Assembly (NCBI GenBank): GCA_964200185.2
Contig: CAXNAD020000040.1
Span: 1-37,254, forward strand
Source of the DNA: Choristocarpus tenellus KU-1152
Taxonomy: Eukaryota; Phaeophyceae
DNA: 37,254 nt
Direction: 5' to 3'
Shown here: in pieces, positions 11,571 through 24,305 of the stretch
How positions within the stretch are numbered: the stretch's first letter is position 1
How the letters are laid out: each line of letters opens with the position of its first letter
The notes under the pieces: generated by a model
What the model saw: only the letters and a program-made list of their open reading frames with translations
Database searches by the model: none
What the model was told of the DNA's origin: nothing
Made by a program: the position numbers and the translations under genes

Positions 11571-12990
11571 GATAATGGAGGTAGCAGATTCAGCTGGACT
11601 CACTGACTTCTTCAATGGGATGTGTAAAGATGGGTCTTTTCGCCTGGAAACTTACCAACAAGTACAGGCACAGATGCCCACAAGTTCAGGGGGTTTAGGC
11701 CTATCCTCAATGAAACATTGCCAGCATGAAGCATTTGCAGGATCATGGTGGTCACTCTCCCCACCTTTTTTTTAGCAACGCAACAAGGGCCCCATGGAGA
11801 AGTTTTCACACAAGCCATCTACATGAGCCCCACAGTTCGGGCCCTGGGATCATTCATCACAACCTCCTCTTAGCAGGAGTCCCTGCGGAAGACATGGTGG
11901 GAATTATTGGCCAAAGCTGGGTAGCCTGTGGAGGAAGAAAAAAAGCCTACCCCTGTCCCAGACGTCCACACTCAAGCAACCCAGAATGCCAGGATCACAA
12001 TGAGGGCACAACATGAGATCACCTACCTCCTGGACAGGATCCACTTGGACTCTTCCAAGATGATGTAGAACAAGGGAGGGAAAGTTCTTGCTAGCCCTGT
12101 CCCGGCACTGGAGCAGGTATGGACAAGGGGAAAATGTATAGGCCTACACACAAGCTCAGGGACCAGCACGCCAGATCCCTCCCATAGAGTTTAGATTCAC
12201 TGCCAGCAGATCTCTAGGGAGGGAGAGGCTCTATTCAACAGGAGCAGGAGGCATAATGTCGATACCTGACATGCTCATATCTGCCCCAGGGCAGGGAGAC
12301 AGGTCATGCCAACATACGCCGATGGTTAAGGGTCTAGGTCAACCCTGCAAGGGAGTGGGCATCCCTTGCACTATGGAGATGGTGGCCCATTCACAGTAGA
12401 CAGGAATTTCTGCATGGACTTGGTTTTCCATGCTGGAGCACTTGCGTACGCTGGATCAGCTCCCTACCGGAACAAAGGCCTCCTCCTGGATGTTATGTTT
12501 CCAGAAGTGCAAGACCATCCCATCTACCATATTCGTCCACCAGCAATGGTGTAGCTGCTGCTGCAGCTTAGGCGCGAAAGCGCACCCACCACGAGGGTTC
12601 TTTTGGCCCTTGTAGTTTTATCCTCAGCACCTTCACGGTGGAAAGTTTTGGGCGCATTGGCAGGAAAGCAGAAATTTTTCTGAATGAGTTGGCTACACAC
12701 GCAGTCGGGGGGAGAGGAGCGGGAGGTTATAGGACGAAAGGAGCGGTCAAATCCGGTTTATGATAGATAGTGTCTGCCACAACAAAAGTGATCTTGCGTT
12801 TTAATCTGGAGATACCAGGCAGATATTCACGGAAGGACCTATCAGATTATTGGGGTGCTTCCCTAGCTCCTCGTCCAGTTGTGTAAGGCTAAGCTAGGTT
12901 GCAGGCATAGCAGATAGTAGCAGTGTAGACGAAACATTGTAATTACCAAGCTGAAAGAGTGTCTTTCAGTATAGTTGGTATTCAAATAGG
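11571..12990. other. Possible copia gag remnant or unannotatable sequence
   Basis: The stretch lies where gag and the 5' LTR of the minus-strand copia element should be. A CWQC dipeptide pair occurs near 11.72 kb on the minus strand and could be part of a gag zinc knuckle, but the remaining Cys and His are not in place. Further on (12.1-12.7 kb) only short overlapping frames on both strands are present and no LTR boundary is recognisable. Confidence 0.3.
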
Positions 12991-15790
12991 AAATGGATTT
13001 TAGGGAGATGTTTTTCACATTATTTACAGTCATGTTTATTAATGGGATTGTTAACATATTGGTTTGGTTTTTGCTTACGACATGTGTGAGAGCCATCTTC
13101 CACAGAAGGTATACCCTGAAGGTAACCTATCTTGAAGATTCTGATATTCATATGGCATTTGTTCTTGCATGTTGAAGGTAACATCTGTTTCAAGTAAGAT
13201 TGGCTGGTTTGAAGGGGCCTTGCCAAACCCCCCTCATTCAGTTACCACTTGTGCACTCCTTTCCCGAGTGATCTTGAGAGGGATTGCTCTACCTTTTGTC
13301 TCTCTCTTTGACCTTGCCTCCTGTGGGTCTTCCCACTCCCCTTCATTACGAAGAACCTGTTGGCTTGTTTCCATCTGTTTTACACGTGTGGAAAATGTCA
13401 CACCACAAAATACCTCAATATAATTCTGTTCACCAAACATTCTCGATTTCAATATTTTCCCCCACACTACCTTGTACCTCTCACTCCTATACACATACAC
13501 GTTCTAAAATTCATGTCTGACTCTCCTTTCTATAAATCATGTATTCCAAAAAATGTATGGATCTTTGTAGGTAATATGTGTGTTGTGATATTCAATTCGA
13601 ACCATTCTCAACAAATTCACTCTCATAAATGAAGGTTTAAGTTTACTTTTCATGCATGATTTACGTACGTTCGGAATTTATCTCTTCATTCTGTTCCAAT
13701 TCAAACTCACCACCGTCTAGTAATAACCACACAGTTCCAACTCTCTCAATTGAAATACAATATACAATCCGAAATTTTCCTATGTATAGAAGAACCCTGT
13801 ACCCATCCATCCCTGCATTATATCAAAATGGTAAATCAACGTAAGTATATTTAGCAGGTCACCCTTCCAACAAATCAATCTGTCAACAGCAAATTCACAC
13901 CATAAATGAAGTCAATACCTAATCCAACATGTACTGGACAAAATATCACCTCTAGTAATAATCTGATAACGGAATAGAACCAGTAGGTTGACTACAGTTT
14001 TGAGCTTGTGCCCCATATTCCAGTCCTGAGTCGAAAATATTGAAAAATATGAGAACATAGTTGTCGGTGGGAGAATCGCCCACCCCCCGCACCTCACTCT
14101 TCTCAGCTACAACCAACACAACCTACAGGAAACAACAATTACACACAAACGACTCACTACTCTAGTCATCCCACATTTGACATCTCATATTCACATTTGC
14201 TGAAAACTACATATATTTTTTCCAAGTAACCCTGAACGGGCAGCCAGTGACCCCCTGTAAAATGATATGACTCCAAGATCATACTGTGTGTACCTATCTC
14301 CTTCCACCTTATTCTTGTCCATGTTAGTTGATAAGCATGGAGTGAAGTAGTTGAAGGATAGTACCCATTTTGCTTTTCTTCCAAGAGCAAAGTGTACTTG
14401 GTACTTTGGTTCGTCAATACTTAACTTTAAGTGACTTTGGTGATCCCCGGCACTTTTTCAGAGATAAAGGTTGGTTGTGTACAAGTTATTATCTAATACT
14501 CAAAACGAAGTGAGCTGCTCTTGCTCATGAAGGCAATCTTTACCTTAACTAGTTTGTCATCAACTTTTCTCCCTTTTGGCCGTTGCCTCTCACTCACTCT
14601 TTATCCTATATCTTGTTCCTCCCACCTCTTCTTACATCCACTTCACCATAATACATGCCAATTATACCATGCACTATCACACAAAGTGTTTCTAGCACAA
14701 GCCACAATCCGCTGATTAACACTCCCATGCTCTTGACACACAGGGTGATATCAACACCTATCACTACCACTGGTGATGAGAATGAACACCATCACACGGT
14801 CAATAACAAAATCGCGTACCACTGTTTGACACACACCCCTGCTCTTGATACCCAGATGTCGACAATAGTTCTATCACAGTTCACTAACACACATCCCTAA
14901 ACCTAATACACAGTCCCCAACACTCAGTCTCAATTCTCAGACTCTTTGTCTTTGTTTTGTTTCTAAGAAATGAAATCCGGTCATCAACTATGTTCCTCTC
15001 GACTTGCCCTCCTGCATAGCAGTATACACAAATCTTCAAATACACATAAAATGTGAAGGAATCAACTCCTGGAAAACTTCAGCAGGGAGCCAACAGCTAA
15101 GACATAAAAATATGACCTTTTAAAAAAAATATTGTATAAAAATAAAATGTTTGTTCACTGACCAATTTCATCGTTGCCTGTTTCTGTGTTGCTAACTATT
15201 CCTCTCATTTGTTTGATAGATCACAGTGCCAACTGTTGGTGACCACGTGTGGTGAAGTATCAACTAAATGCTTACCATGACAACATGGACCTGAGTAAAG
15301 AAATTTATGTCACAGGTCCCTCCACCCCTCAAGTACTCTGACTACACTGTGTGAGTACCTCCAGTGCAGAGTTGGCCTGGACAACTATCCTTATCTAGGG
15401 AAAAGGATGTTTTCTCAAAAACAAAGGTAAACAAGGAATATAGCGAGCAGGGGAAGTCAGCTGCATGCAGGAAATTGGTATTTTAATGTGACATGCAATT
15501 AGTCTCCTGGCATCAACACATGGAACTCATCAATAGAGCTTCATCAGTTCACAGGTTATCACAAAATCAGAAATGTTTTTTGTAAGTTCCAAGTTTTGTG
15601 TGTTTTTTTCAATTTGATTACATTACCTGTCTCTACAAGTTCAAGTGGCAAGGGATTGTCTCTAGTTGCCATTGATAGTGTCTGCTTTGGCTGCAGTACT
15701 GTTTACATAAGAATATATTCAACTTGGAATCAGCAAAAGCAATTAGGAAAATATTCATCTCTGAATATACTTGAGTTATAAAAGAACAAA
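12991..15790. other. No supported gene
   Basis: There are AT-rich short frames only. A minus-strand frame at 13234-13500 and another at 14166-14417 have protein-like composition, but I found no convincing splice sites or recognisable motif for either. A loose internal repetition around 14.72-14.86 kb (CCCATGCTCTTGACACACAG against CCCCTGCTCTTGATACCCAG) is visible. Confidence 0.35.
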
Positions 15791-15797
15791 GCCATGT

Positions 15798-15835
15798 ACT
15801 CCCTCTGTCGCATTAGTGCATGATGTTACAAATTT
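15798..15835 (+). mobile_element. Solitary mariner/Stowaway-type terminus
   Basis: TACTCCCTCTGTCGCATTAG has the same first 11 bases (CTCCCTCTGTC) after TA as the intact mariner-like element at 5691, then diverges. No matching inverted terminus was seen downstream within a few kb, so this is a truncated or very diverged copy. Confidence 0.5.
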
Positions 15836-17796
15836 TCATATTTTTGACTGTTCACGAATACCTATACTTTCCCAGTGATCTATGGATCAAGTCAAAGCTT
15901 TGGATATAATTGTTAAGTTGGGATTCTTGGTTTTCGCATTTTGTTCTGAAATAATTCTGAATAGGTTCCGACAAGTGGAACTATAAAAAAGTCATTTTCA
16001 GACATTTTCAGTGTCTGTGCTGCTCCCGGCCGGGGGTACAACTCCATCCCATTGTCATACATCTCACCACCCTGACAAGAGCCATATGACTCTCGCTTAG
16101 CCTCCAGAACATGTGTGATGCAAGACCCAGAGTCAAGCTGCAAGGAACCACATCACATACAGAAGTGGTCTCAAACCAATTCATATTGAGAAAACATGGT
16201 TTTACCTCATCCACAAAAGGGAGAGCATCCGCCAGGGAGGAAAGGGTGGGATCCACCACGGTACTGCTCAAGAGTCATATTCCCAAGTAATTATATTTCA
16301 ATGTTTCTAGTTGTAACGTCATGATTCAAGAGACAAATTCATACAATGTGAGTGACAAAAAAACACGCACTTTGGGGTCCTTGATAACAAATACTCCAAC
16401 AAAAAACTTGTCTAAAACAAAGAAGGACCTACATTGCCCAAGTTCAAGAAACCTTACAATAAACATATGCCAGGTTGATGACTGGGTCACTTTGTATCCC
16501 CAGAAATATAAAACCATTGATATATTTACATAAACACATTGATCAAAAACCTGGAAAAATAGAACTATGTCCATCTTGACAGGGCTATTACTATCCTGTC
16601 TCTGTGTCTGTAGAAAGGAGAATACTATTTCCTCAAATGGGAGATGTCACCCCCAAGTTGTCCCTTTCTGGGAAGAGAGGAACTACATCTCAAAAACACT
16701 AGTAAAGTGCAACAATGTAAAAATGTGAACATCAACATTTATTGCCTGCCATTGTGGTAATAGATAATAATAGAAGGGTGAATATTATTTCTTGTGAATG
16801 GGGAGAGGTTAATCCCATTTGTCCATTCCTAGGAAGAAATATGTTTGCATTCATGAGGACATTGAGTCAACCACTGCTGGGCAAACATACAAAAGAGTAC
16901 AGCACACTAGTACATGCATAGTATGAACAATAGAAATACACCTAAAAAAAACACAGTGTTGCAGTCTTCAAATCTTGATAGCATACAAGACCTTTATTAA
17001 GGGTATTGGTAAGAACAGTACCTGTGTCACTTCGGGTTCCGATTAAAATCCTCTATCATGGAACAAAAAAGAACTAATGGAACAACCCTCACTACCTCAG
17101 GAAATACTACACTGAAAATTATATGAGCATGTGATGACTCCTTCAGTTTATTCCACATTATATGTGTCCTGAGTTGAACTGTTCGACCTTTGTCGTTTCC
17201 TCATCTCCAAAAATGATGATGGTGACACCTAAAACAATCATCATGGTGACAACAACATAGTCACAGCAACCTTAAGTGTGGGTTATGATGGAGTTGACAC
17301 AAGGTATATGAATCATAGTCGCAGGTTTGAAGTCAGGACAAGCCTACACAACACATTGTTCCTCAAATTACAAAATGAAACCTGAGTGTTCAGAGTACCA
17401 CATATTTTGTCCAAGTTTCTTAGAAAAAAATGAAAGAGAATCAATACATCCTTCCAACACAATCAATATAAATTGGCAGTATTTGCACAATGTAAGCACA
17501 GCGCTACGCATATTCAAATCAAGCCTGACAAGACTTTTCCTCCAAACACCTAGCACTTTCAACGTTCTTTAGTTCTAAAATAAGCAGGCAGATATTCCTC
17601 AACATTTCTTGCTAGAATTTTCTCTGTTAGCAATGCAATGCAATGCAATGTAACTTGGTATCTTCAAAAGGGAAAACTTGGCAGATGAGGGCGAAGACTC
17701 AACATAGTAATTTGGTACTCGGAAGTGGAGTAAAGTGTACTGTTAAAGCGAATATAACTAATAGCACAACAAAGAGTATTGGAAAGCCAAAACTGC
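15836..17796. other. No supported gene; likely 3' flank of gene A
   Basis: Apart from the diverged direct repeat and a GCAAT pentamer run at about 17629-17648, only short AT-rich frames occur. The last 1 kb is expected to hold the 3' UTR and polyadenylation site of minus-strand gene A, but no unambiguous signal was identified. Confidence 0.4.
16613..16846 (+). repeat. Diverged direct repeat, unit about 70 bp
   Basis: The segments 16613-16682 and 16777-16846 share the order GAA.GG.GAATA.TATTTC, AATGGG.AGA, CC.A.TTGTCC and CT.GGAAGA. They are about 164 bp apart in the same orientation. No coding meaning was found. Confidence 0.5.
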
Positions 17797-20700
17797 TTAG
17801 CATTCATTACTGTCAAAAGGCAATATCTGAAAGAAAAGGACGAGTAAGAGGAGAGCTTCCAGAATAAATAGGAATACCCTATTATAACTAGTACTTTGCA
17901 ACAGACTTAAGTCTAATGAGGAAACCAGAAATCCATAGTGTGTGTCAGCAAGGGAGTTGATGTACTGTATGTATCACCCTCGTACACATACACCAATAAC
18001 CTATCACCCTGATAATCACACTATATAGAGACCAATATCCTGTACATGTTGTAGTACAGTACCTGGAAATAGCTTCCAACGAAAGACTGCTGACGAGCGA
18101 TATCTTTACCGCCCCTCTTGCGACCAGAAAGAGGTGCCTCGCGAGGAATGCTACCGTTGCAGTTCTCCTTACCATCAAGACGTGGTGTGACTGCAATTGG
18201 TTCCTGTTTGTATAAATTGATGACATAGGAAGAATATTGCTATGTTGTAACAGTACCAGCATGTTACTGCATGCCATACATTAATGATGAACCACTATTG
18301 CACCCTAACTGGAGAGGTGCTACCTATAACAAGTCTTCTTTAGCCATGGACACCTTGCATACCTCACACCTAGCAGCTGACCTAACAAAACACAGTTTAC
18401 AATGACGGATGTTGTAGCATTGAGGCTCACCAGGTGAAATGTGTCTCACCTCCTGTGTGTTGATATCATTGCAATCTTCATTGAGCTCTTTGAGGGCAAG
18501 AACATTGGATGCTTTGACACTGCTAGAGGTATGAGGACCTAGAGGCTCGACCTGGTTCATGGAGTGCATGGTACATGGTACAAAAATTGCATCATAAATT
18601 GTAACGGTTTAGGCATGGCTTTGGGCTTACGTATCTGTCCACGTTGTACAAAACAACAGAGAGCCTAACTTGAAGTTGTCCCTTCATTTTGTGTGCTACT
18701 TGAAAAATGGTTACTACTAACAATAATGCAAAAAGTTGGTACAACTCCCTGCCATAGTTCTAAAACATAACTTTCAAATGTGGGAGATCCGATGTGTTTT
18801 TTAGTTGTACATGTGGCATAACCCTGCCTATTCATTTCTCAATTCAAATTAGGAAACCTGTTGTAGATGTAGTTGAATTGCATAGTATACTGCATTTGAG
18901 GAAGAATGCTAACATTATCTTTATCACTACCCCAAAATAGAAAACGTACCAATCAGAATGAGAGTGAATTCAATTCTAATGAACCCACATAATTGAGCAT
19001 CTAAAGGGAGATCTTCGAAGCACTTGTTTGCCTGTAAAGCCCTTTATTTCCGAGGTGTATCTCTACATAAAGCACCACATTGGATATCCTGAATCATGAA
19101 ATACCCCCATGAATCCAACCTGTTCAGGTACAGGCTGAATTTGTGACTGAAGCTCAAGGCATATTGTAGCAGCTGGTGATAATGGGTCGTCAGATGGTGA
19201 CCCCTCTGACAACGGCACAGGTGTAGAGACAGTGCTTCCTTCATTGCTAATGATTGAACATGCCTCTTGGCTGTTGGGAGCATACAGAAGGCAATATAGG
19301 GACAAAAGTTGATAGCTGTACCTCATCTATAGTAAGAATTCCAGATCAGATGTAAGCTCTTACATAGCTTGACTTTGCATCGTAGTGTGTCTTTTCAAGT
19401 GACAAAATTTGGTAACCTTGGTTTGATGTCAGCACAACAAGCACATTAAGTACAAAAACCACAAGTAATACTACAGTCTCGATAGGGACCCATATCCTCC
19501 ATTCATTTCCCTCTGTATTTCAACACAACAGAAATAACTCACCACTTTGGAGATGCCTGAGCTGGATGTTCCTTTCCATTGAACTCCTTCACATGGGGCA
19601 GCATCTGCTTCTGTACCTGTATATCAGGCACTGTTGAGGCAGCATGGCAAGACACTCCACTGCAAGGTTGTGGTGATACCTGTAGTTCTGGCTGAACCTG
19701 TGCCTGTGACTTTGGCTGTGGCTGGTTTGAATCAAAGTATTGAAGATTGGGCTGGGGATGAACAACGTATGGGTGAGGTACGGCATACACCAATATAGGT
19801 ACTTGCTGGTTTTGCTGGTCCTCTGCACCGACTAATCCCCAGTTGGCTTCTGGATCTCCCTGCATTCTATCTTGAGGTGGGTTGGAGAAACTTTGACTAG
19901 GTAACCTGGTCATTGGCATGCAGTCCCCCTGCCATGTGCAAAGAAACCATCACATCATTGTTTCATGATCAACGATCATTTGATATAGAGGATAACATTA
20001 CACCACTGTCTAAGGTGTGTTGAGATGCCTAATGGGGTCAGTATCTGTATTGTTCAAAGGCACAAACTGCATGGAAGCGCAAGCCATTGTGTGAAGCTTC
20101 GCGTTGGTGCTAGTAGGGTGTTACACAACAGGAGTGGGCATCATAGAGCAAGGATGCTGGCTATGAGCCTCACGAAAGAGATGGAATGAAAATAATTATG
20201 CACAGAGAAAATAGTGCACCAGAGTGCACTGTGAAACATGAACGATTTGGGTGTGTAAGGAAATGAGAGGGGCTTGCTATTGAAAGATGGTCGATAGATC
20301 TTGAGGTGTCTCAACTTCTTGGCCAATAATCTACAAAGAGAAGGTATTGTTTCTCCAGTCATTGTGTAAGACTGCTGGCATATGTCTTCAACAGAAAATG
20401 CCATTGTGTACAACCACACGTGACTGAAAATAGGTAGGTAGGGCTACAAACCGACCTGAGGAACTTGCTGCCGCTGCCAGTTGGGAGGTGGAAGCTGTGA
20501 GAGATGTGGAGGAACTGGTACCAAAAAGTCACTGCCATAGTGCCCCTAGAAAGACAAATTGAAGATAGTTGAGACACAGATAAGGCAAAGCGATTTTTAA
20601 CGAAAGAGGGAGAAACATTGCAATTATCGTATTTCTTCAATCGTTCTCACCTGACTTGCCTGTTGCTCTTGCTGGAAATCCGCAACATTTCCGTAAGAAT

Positions 20701-21719
20701 TGCATCGTTGGTGGAGATGGTGTATAAAGTATCGCGAGGTGGTCCTTTGGTGCTGCTGTTGCGAGTGAGTTGAGGCTGGGGGTTGCAGAGGAGGTATAGG
20801 CGAAGTGCGCCCATCCCTGGTGGCATCAAGCTTGTGCGGATAGGCATCCACTTGCCCATGTGGAGCCTGCTTTGAAAGGACCTAAGTAAGATAGAATTGA
20901 TGAGTTGTTGCTACTCCACGAGCAAGATATGAACTTGTCTCCAAGTGACCATCCAAACGCTGATGCAACACGGAAAAGGAAATTCAGTGCATTTATCCCC
21001 CATTTCATAATTTACATCTACACACGAAAGAACGATCATCACATATGCCCATATTATACAAGGAAGGGTTGCAACTAAATCGCTTGTTGTCTCCGAGGAA
21101 TTTTACACGGGTGCTAACGCGAGACAGGCCAGTCACTGATCCTATCTCCCTGCTGTTGACGACAATCCTTACATTGAAGTTTAAACCGGCCCAAAGAGGC
21201 AATGCGGTGCTACATCTTACAGAATAATCAAGACGGCTACGAAAGCGGCTGTCTCGCCTGCGATAGACATTGAGCACTAATCTCGTGGTCTGCATGAGCA
21301 AATGGGGTGTCCCTTCCGGAGTTTCTTTGACCATGGAAGGCGTGGACCGGTTGAAAAGAAGTAGTAGGGTAGACAACAGGAACATAATTCCCAGCCCCGT
21401 AGCTCTGTACTCTTCTATGGCAGTGCATAGGAGGGTGAGGGTAAGAGGGAACCATAATCTCTCCAGGGTCTCTTGACTCTGCAACTCCATCTCTCACGCC
21501 CCAAGCTGAGGTTTCTATTACTTCTTCTCCTGCATTCCATGTCATGCCCCGTTGCCGCCCCATCCTCCTTGAGGTAACGGAACTGGGCAACGGAACCTGG
21601 AGTGCTCGCTCACTTTCTGGTTGATGCTTGGTAATGTATGGTTCAACAACAACGGTCACAATTGGAAGGCTTTCGTGTAACTGATATATTGTCGTGAGAA
21701 ACAATAAATTCGACTCGAC
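17797..21719 (-). CDS. Gene A: eight-exon gene, Pro/Gln-rich protein of unknown function
   Basis: Minus-strand exons are 21719-21258, 20881-20651, 20545-20456, 19928-19543, 19270-19120, 18551-18450, 18203-18063 and 17826-17797 (ending TAA). They total about 530 codons. Every exon starts after an AG. Seven introns are implied; six begin GT (GTGAGAAC, GTCGGT, GTGAGTT, GTTGGA, GTGAGAC, GTACTG), and the first appears to begin GC (CAG then GCGAGA). Codon phase agrees at every join, including the one split codon (exon 4 ends in phase 2 and exon 5 opens with one base). The product is rich in Pro, Gln, His and Ser (PPPNWQRQQVPQ, STHSQQQHQRTTSRYF, NQPQPKSQAQVQPELQVSPQ), with a basic patch SGRKRGGKDIARQQSF near the C terminus. 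It looks largely disordered, as in transcriptional or RNA-binding cofactors, but no domain was recognised. The start codon is unresolved: the first exon is open to its acceptor, and its first in-frame ATG is about 47 codons in. Confidence 0.7.
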
Positions 21720-21889
21720 CTGAAACCTTCGTACATTTAATTCACTATTTCCTACATACTATTCAAATTCTAGTTTGTTCATAGCAGATATTAAAGGTGG
21801 AGTATCACCACATCCACCAACGTTCTGTATCCTACAAGAAACCTAGTACGCTGTCTTCACATTTTGTGGATGCAGAACGTATCTAGAAA
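21720..21889. promoter_or_regulatory. Candidate shared promoter between genes A and B
   Basis: Only 170 bp separate the first supported exon of minus-strand gene A from the ATG of plus-strand gene B. If A has no further upstream exon, both would start from this interval. A minus-strand ATG (ATGAACAAACTAGAATTTG) with a GTATGT donor soon after exists here, but its codon phase does not match the next exon. No TATA or other motif is claimed. Confidence 0.35.
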
Positions 21890-22557
21890 ATGAACCTTGA
21901 GGTGGACATAGTATCCCGTCTTTTCAAGGAGGCATGTGAAGTGGGTGAGACAACTCTCGTATTCATAGAAATGAGACACTGACTCCTTTGTGGAAGCGCT
22001 TGTGTGGAATTACAGAATTGGTTCTGAATGAACTAAGAAATTGCTACTGGTGGTGTACCCTTCGCCAAGCACTAACTGCGGCTAATGCTTTTCCACATTA
22101 CACAAACAGAATCTTCAGGCTTGAAGGGCGATCGTTATCACAGGAAGTATGATGAGGACGAAGAGAACGGAACACGCATGACATCAGAGGTGCAGTGGAG
22201 GTTGTTCTCAACATCGTTGGCAAGGGAAGGGCTAGTAACAGAGGAACAACAGCAATGCCAGCTGCAAAAACTATGGGAACGTGCGGTTGTCGGAGCTTCA
22301 GCCTTCGGTCGCAGGTGGGTCAACTTTCTCAGCATCAGTTAATTTGTACTACATATAGTCGGGACGATCTTGAGGCACCCTCATATAGATGTATTTGCTG
22401 CAATGAACATCGTAGTAGTGTCTTCTCCCCAAATTTCGAGAGTAGGAAACGATTGAACGAAAACGAGTTGGATCTTGAGAAGTGGTGCAAAATGATCTTA
22501 CAGACCTCAGAAAATGTCACGACCGATATCTCAGACATGAGGAAGTTCCCAAGTTGA
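21890..22557 (+). CDS. Gene B: three-exon gene, 142-residue protein of unknown function
   Basis: Exon 1 is 21890-21944 (ATG, MNLEVDIVSRLFKEACEV), followed by donor GTGAGAC. Exon 2 is 22110-22314, after acceptor AAACAG and before donor GTGGGT. Exon 3 is 22389-22557, ending TGA. Phases match at both joins (1 to 1, 2 to 2). An alternative exon 3 acceptor at 22416 is also in phase. The product is hydrophilic with an acidic stretch (KYDEDEENG), a Gln/Leu-rich helix-like part (GLVTEEQQQCQLQKLWERA) and a C-terminal part NELDLEKWCKMILQTSENV. With the nearer acceptor the third exon begins RCICCNEH, a possible metal-binding cluster. No family was recognised. The gene is head-to-head with gene A. Confidence 0.6.
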
Positions 22558-22929
22558 ACTCCTTAGGAAATATGTAACCTAAATTATAGAGGGAAAATAA
22601 AGTAAGTTTAGATAATGGAAATCGGTTATGATATTATGGAAGTCCTTGACTTCTGACTGTTCATTTACACCAGTTACTTCCCAAGATCCAACTCGTTTCC
22701 GTTCAAGAGTTATGCAATAGTATACATCTCAGTACAATATGCTGCGGACTTCATATTGCTTGATTATAAAAATGAAGAAGTGAACCTTTTTGGGCAGTTG
22801 AGTCCTTGGAAGTCATGAATCCACTGAGGAACTTGAACATGATGTTGGAAACGAACTATTTTTTCATATTATCATTTTATCATTTACTACTCAGTACTAA
22901 TCCCGAATATATATTTCTTATTCACTTCA

Positions 22930-23190
22930 GTGTGGGGGCCTGTGATCAGAGGCAATACACACTACACCTTTTCTCACACAACTGCTGAAACTATCTGTTG
23001 CACTAGAACTAATTGTACTACCTCAATTCATGCCTTACTTCTTTCACCATGGGTTCAACCTTGTCAGTGATCATTGCTCCTCTTCCTCCTCCCTCAAACC
23101 TTGTGGTTTTCCCCCCTTGATACGATTCAGGAATGGATCCTTACCATCTTGTCCTTGGCCCAGTGATTCATTAGTATACATCGTAGCAAG
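22930..23190 (+). repeat. Dispersed repeat family 1, copy 1
   Basis: About 260 bp is similar, in the same orientation, to 26605-26865. Shared blocks in order are CCTGTG.TCAGAGGCA, CACT.CAC, TTCTCA.AC, GCACTA.., ACTAATTGTA, CTTC, ATGGGTTCA, CCTC..TCAAACCTT, TTTTCC and CCATCTTG. Differences are scattered, as expected for an old interspersed repeat. No coding frame is conserved between the two copies. Confidence 0.6.
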
Positions 23191-23775
23191 AGGTAGGACA
23201 TTAAAGGTGTACAAGCAGTAGTAATATTCACAAAGCAGGGAACAGCCTCCATTGATCACAATTGCTGAGACATGAGGGGATTCTCATAGGTGCATTTGGA
23301 AGCTGATAATGCCAGCAACATTTTCCAACTTGCAGCATTGCCAGAAACATGACATTGTCACATGTGGAAAGATCCTAACATAGAGTCAAAGTAAATAGGG
23401 GTAGGTAGGGTTGCATTTTAAAGATGCTAACAAATTATGTACAAATTTTGACCTTTTTGTAAATGTGTGTAGGGAATCTTCTTAATTCTAAAAAGAGTTT
23501 CAAGCAATAGAGGAATCGATTCTCTCAAGTCAATCTTAGCACTTTATCCATACAAACTCCATAGAAATAAGGGCGAATTACAAGAAGATGAAAAGAGTTG
23601 CTTAAAATGCAAAAATGGTCAAAAACCTGGGTTTCCCCCTTTTACATTGTCACGTTTGCCTCCACACCATCTCCAGAGCATGACATTGCCTTCACTCATA
23701 TCAAACCAGGCAACACCATCACACCCATCACCCGTTGTTGTCTGGTCAGGAGTAAGCCAGTCCTTTCTCTAGCAG

Positions 23776-24305
23776 AGGTAGAGAATTGCTTGGAGAACAT
23801 GTGCTCGGATTCAACAATAGTTGACATGGACAGAGCAATGACAAATATGCAGGTAACAAGAGTCTCACCATTTGTGATAAGTCCTCGCATGGGCCCTCAC
23901 ACTGTTGCATGTTGGAAGCTGAGGCAATTGTTTTTTTTTAGTTTTAGCCAAGATATGTTTTGAAAGAAATACACCTGCCTGCTAAAACCAAAAGAGACCA
24001 GTGATGGAGGGAAATATTTGGCATATACATTTCCACTTTAAAGTTGTGTTTTATGGCCCTGTGTCCTCACACTTCAGGAAGGTGTGCATCAACTGTCCAG
24101 AACTCTCAGGGCTTGGGATACCAACAGCTTTACCGCAACACAAACTCAAAAGGTGGACAGTTAAACCTTATTGCCAACGAATATATGTACACTACACTAC
24201 AATATTAGCAACATGAACAATTGAGCTTCATCTCACAGGAGAAAGGAAGTTGAATACATCCAAGAACCTGAGAAATATATCATGACCAAAAACATCCCCG
24301 ACTAG
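23776..24305 (+). CDS. Gene G: partial spliced gene, unknown function
   Basis: Exon a, 23776-23852, follows acceptor CTTTCTCTAGCAG and precedes donor GTAACA; it reads VENCLENMCSDSTIVDMDRA and onward. Exon b, 24078-24152, follows acceptor CCTCACACTTCAG and precedes GTGGAC; it reads EGVHQLSRTLRAWDTNSFTA and onward. Both junctions between a and b are phase 0. A terminal exon at 24246-24305 (EVEYIQEPEKYIMTKNIPD, then TAG) is in phase if the acceptor is GAGAAAG; the better-looking acceptor CTCACAG seven bases earlier is out of phase. Exon a enters in phase 1, so upstream exons must exist between about 23.2 and 23.77 kb; the open frame 23.66-23.77 kb is a candidate. The protein was not recognised. 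Downstream exons at 24777 and 25015 may belong to the same gene, in which case the 24305 stop is not used. Confidence 0.5.

Noticed and set aside
16008-16574. Minus-strand open frames of 76-87 codons
   Set aside because: They have no splice support, no motif and a biased AT-driven composition.
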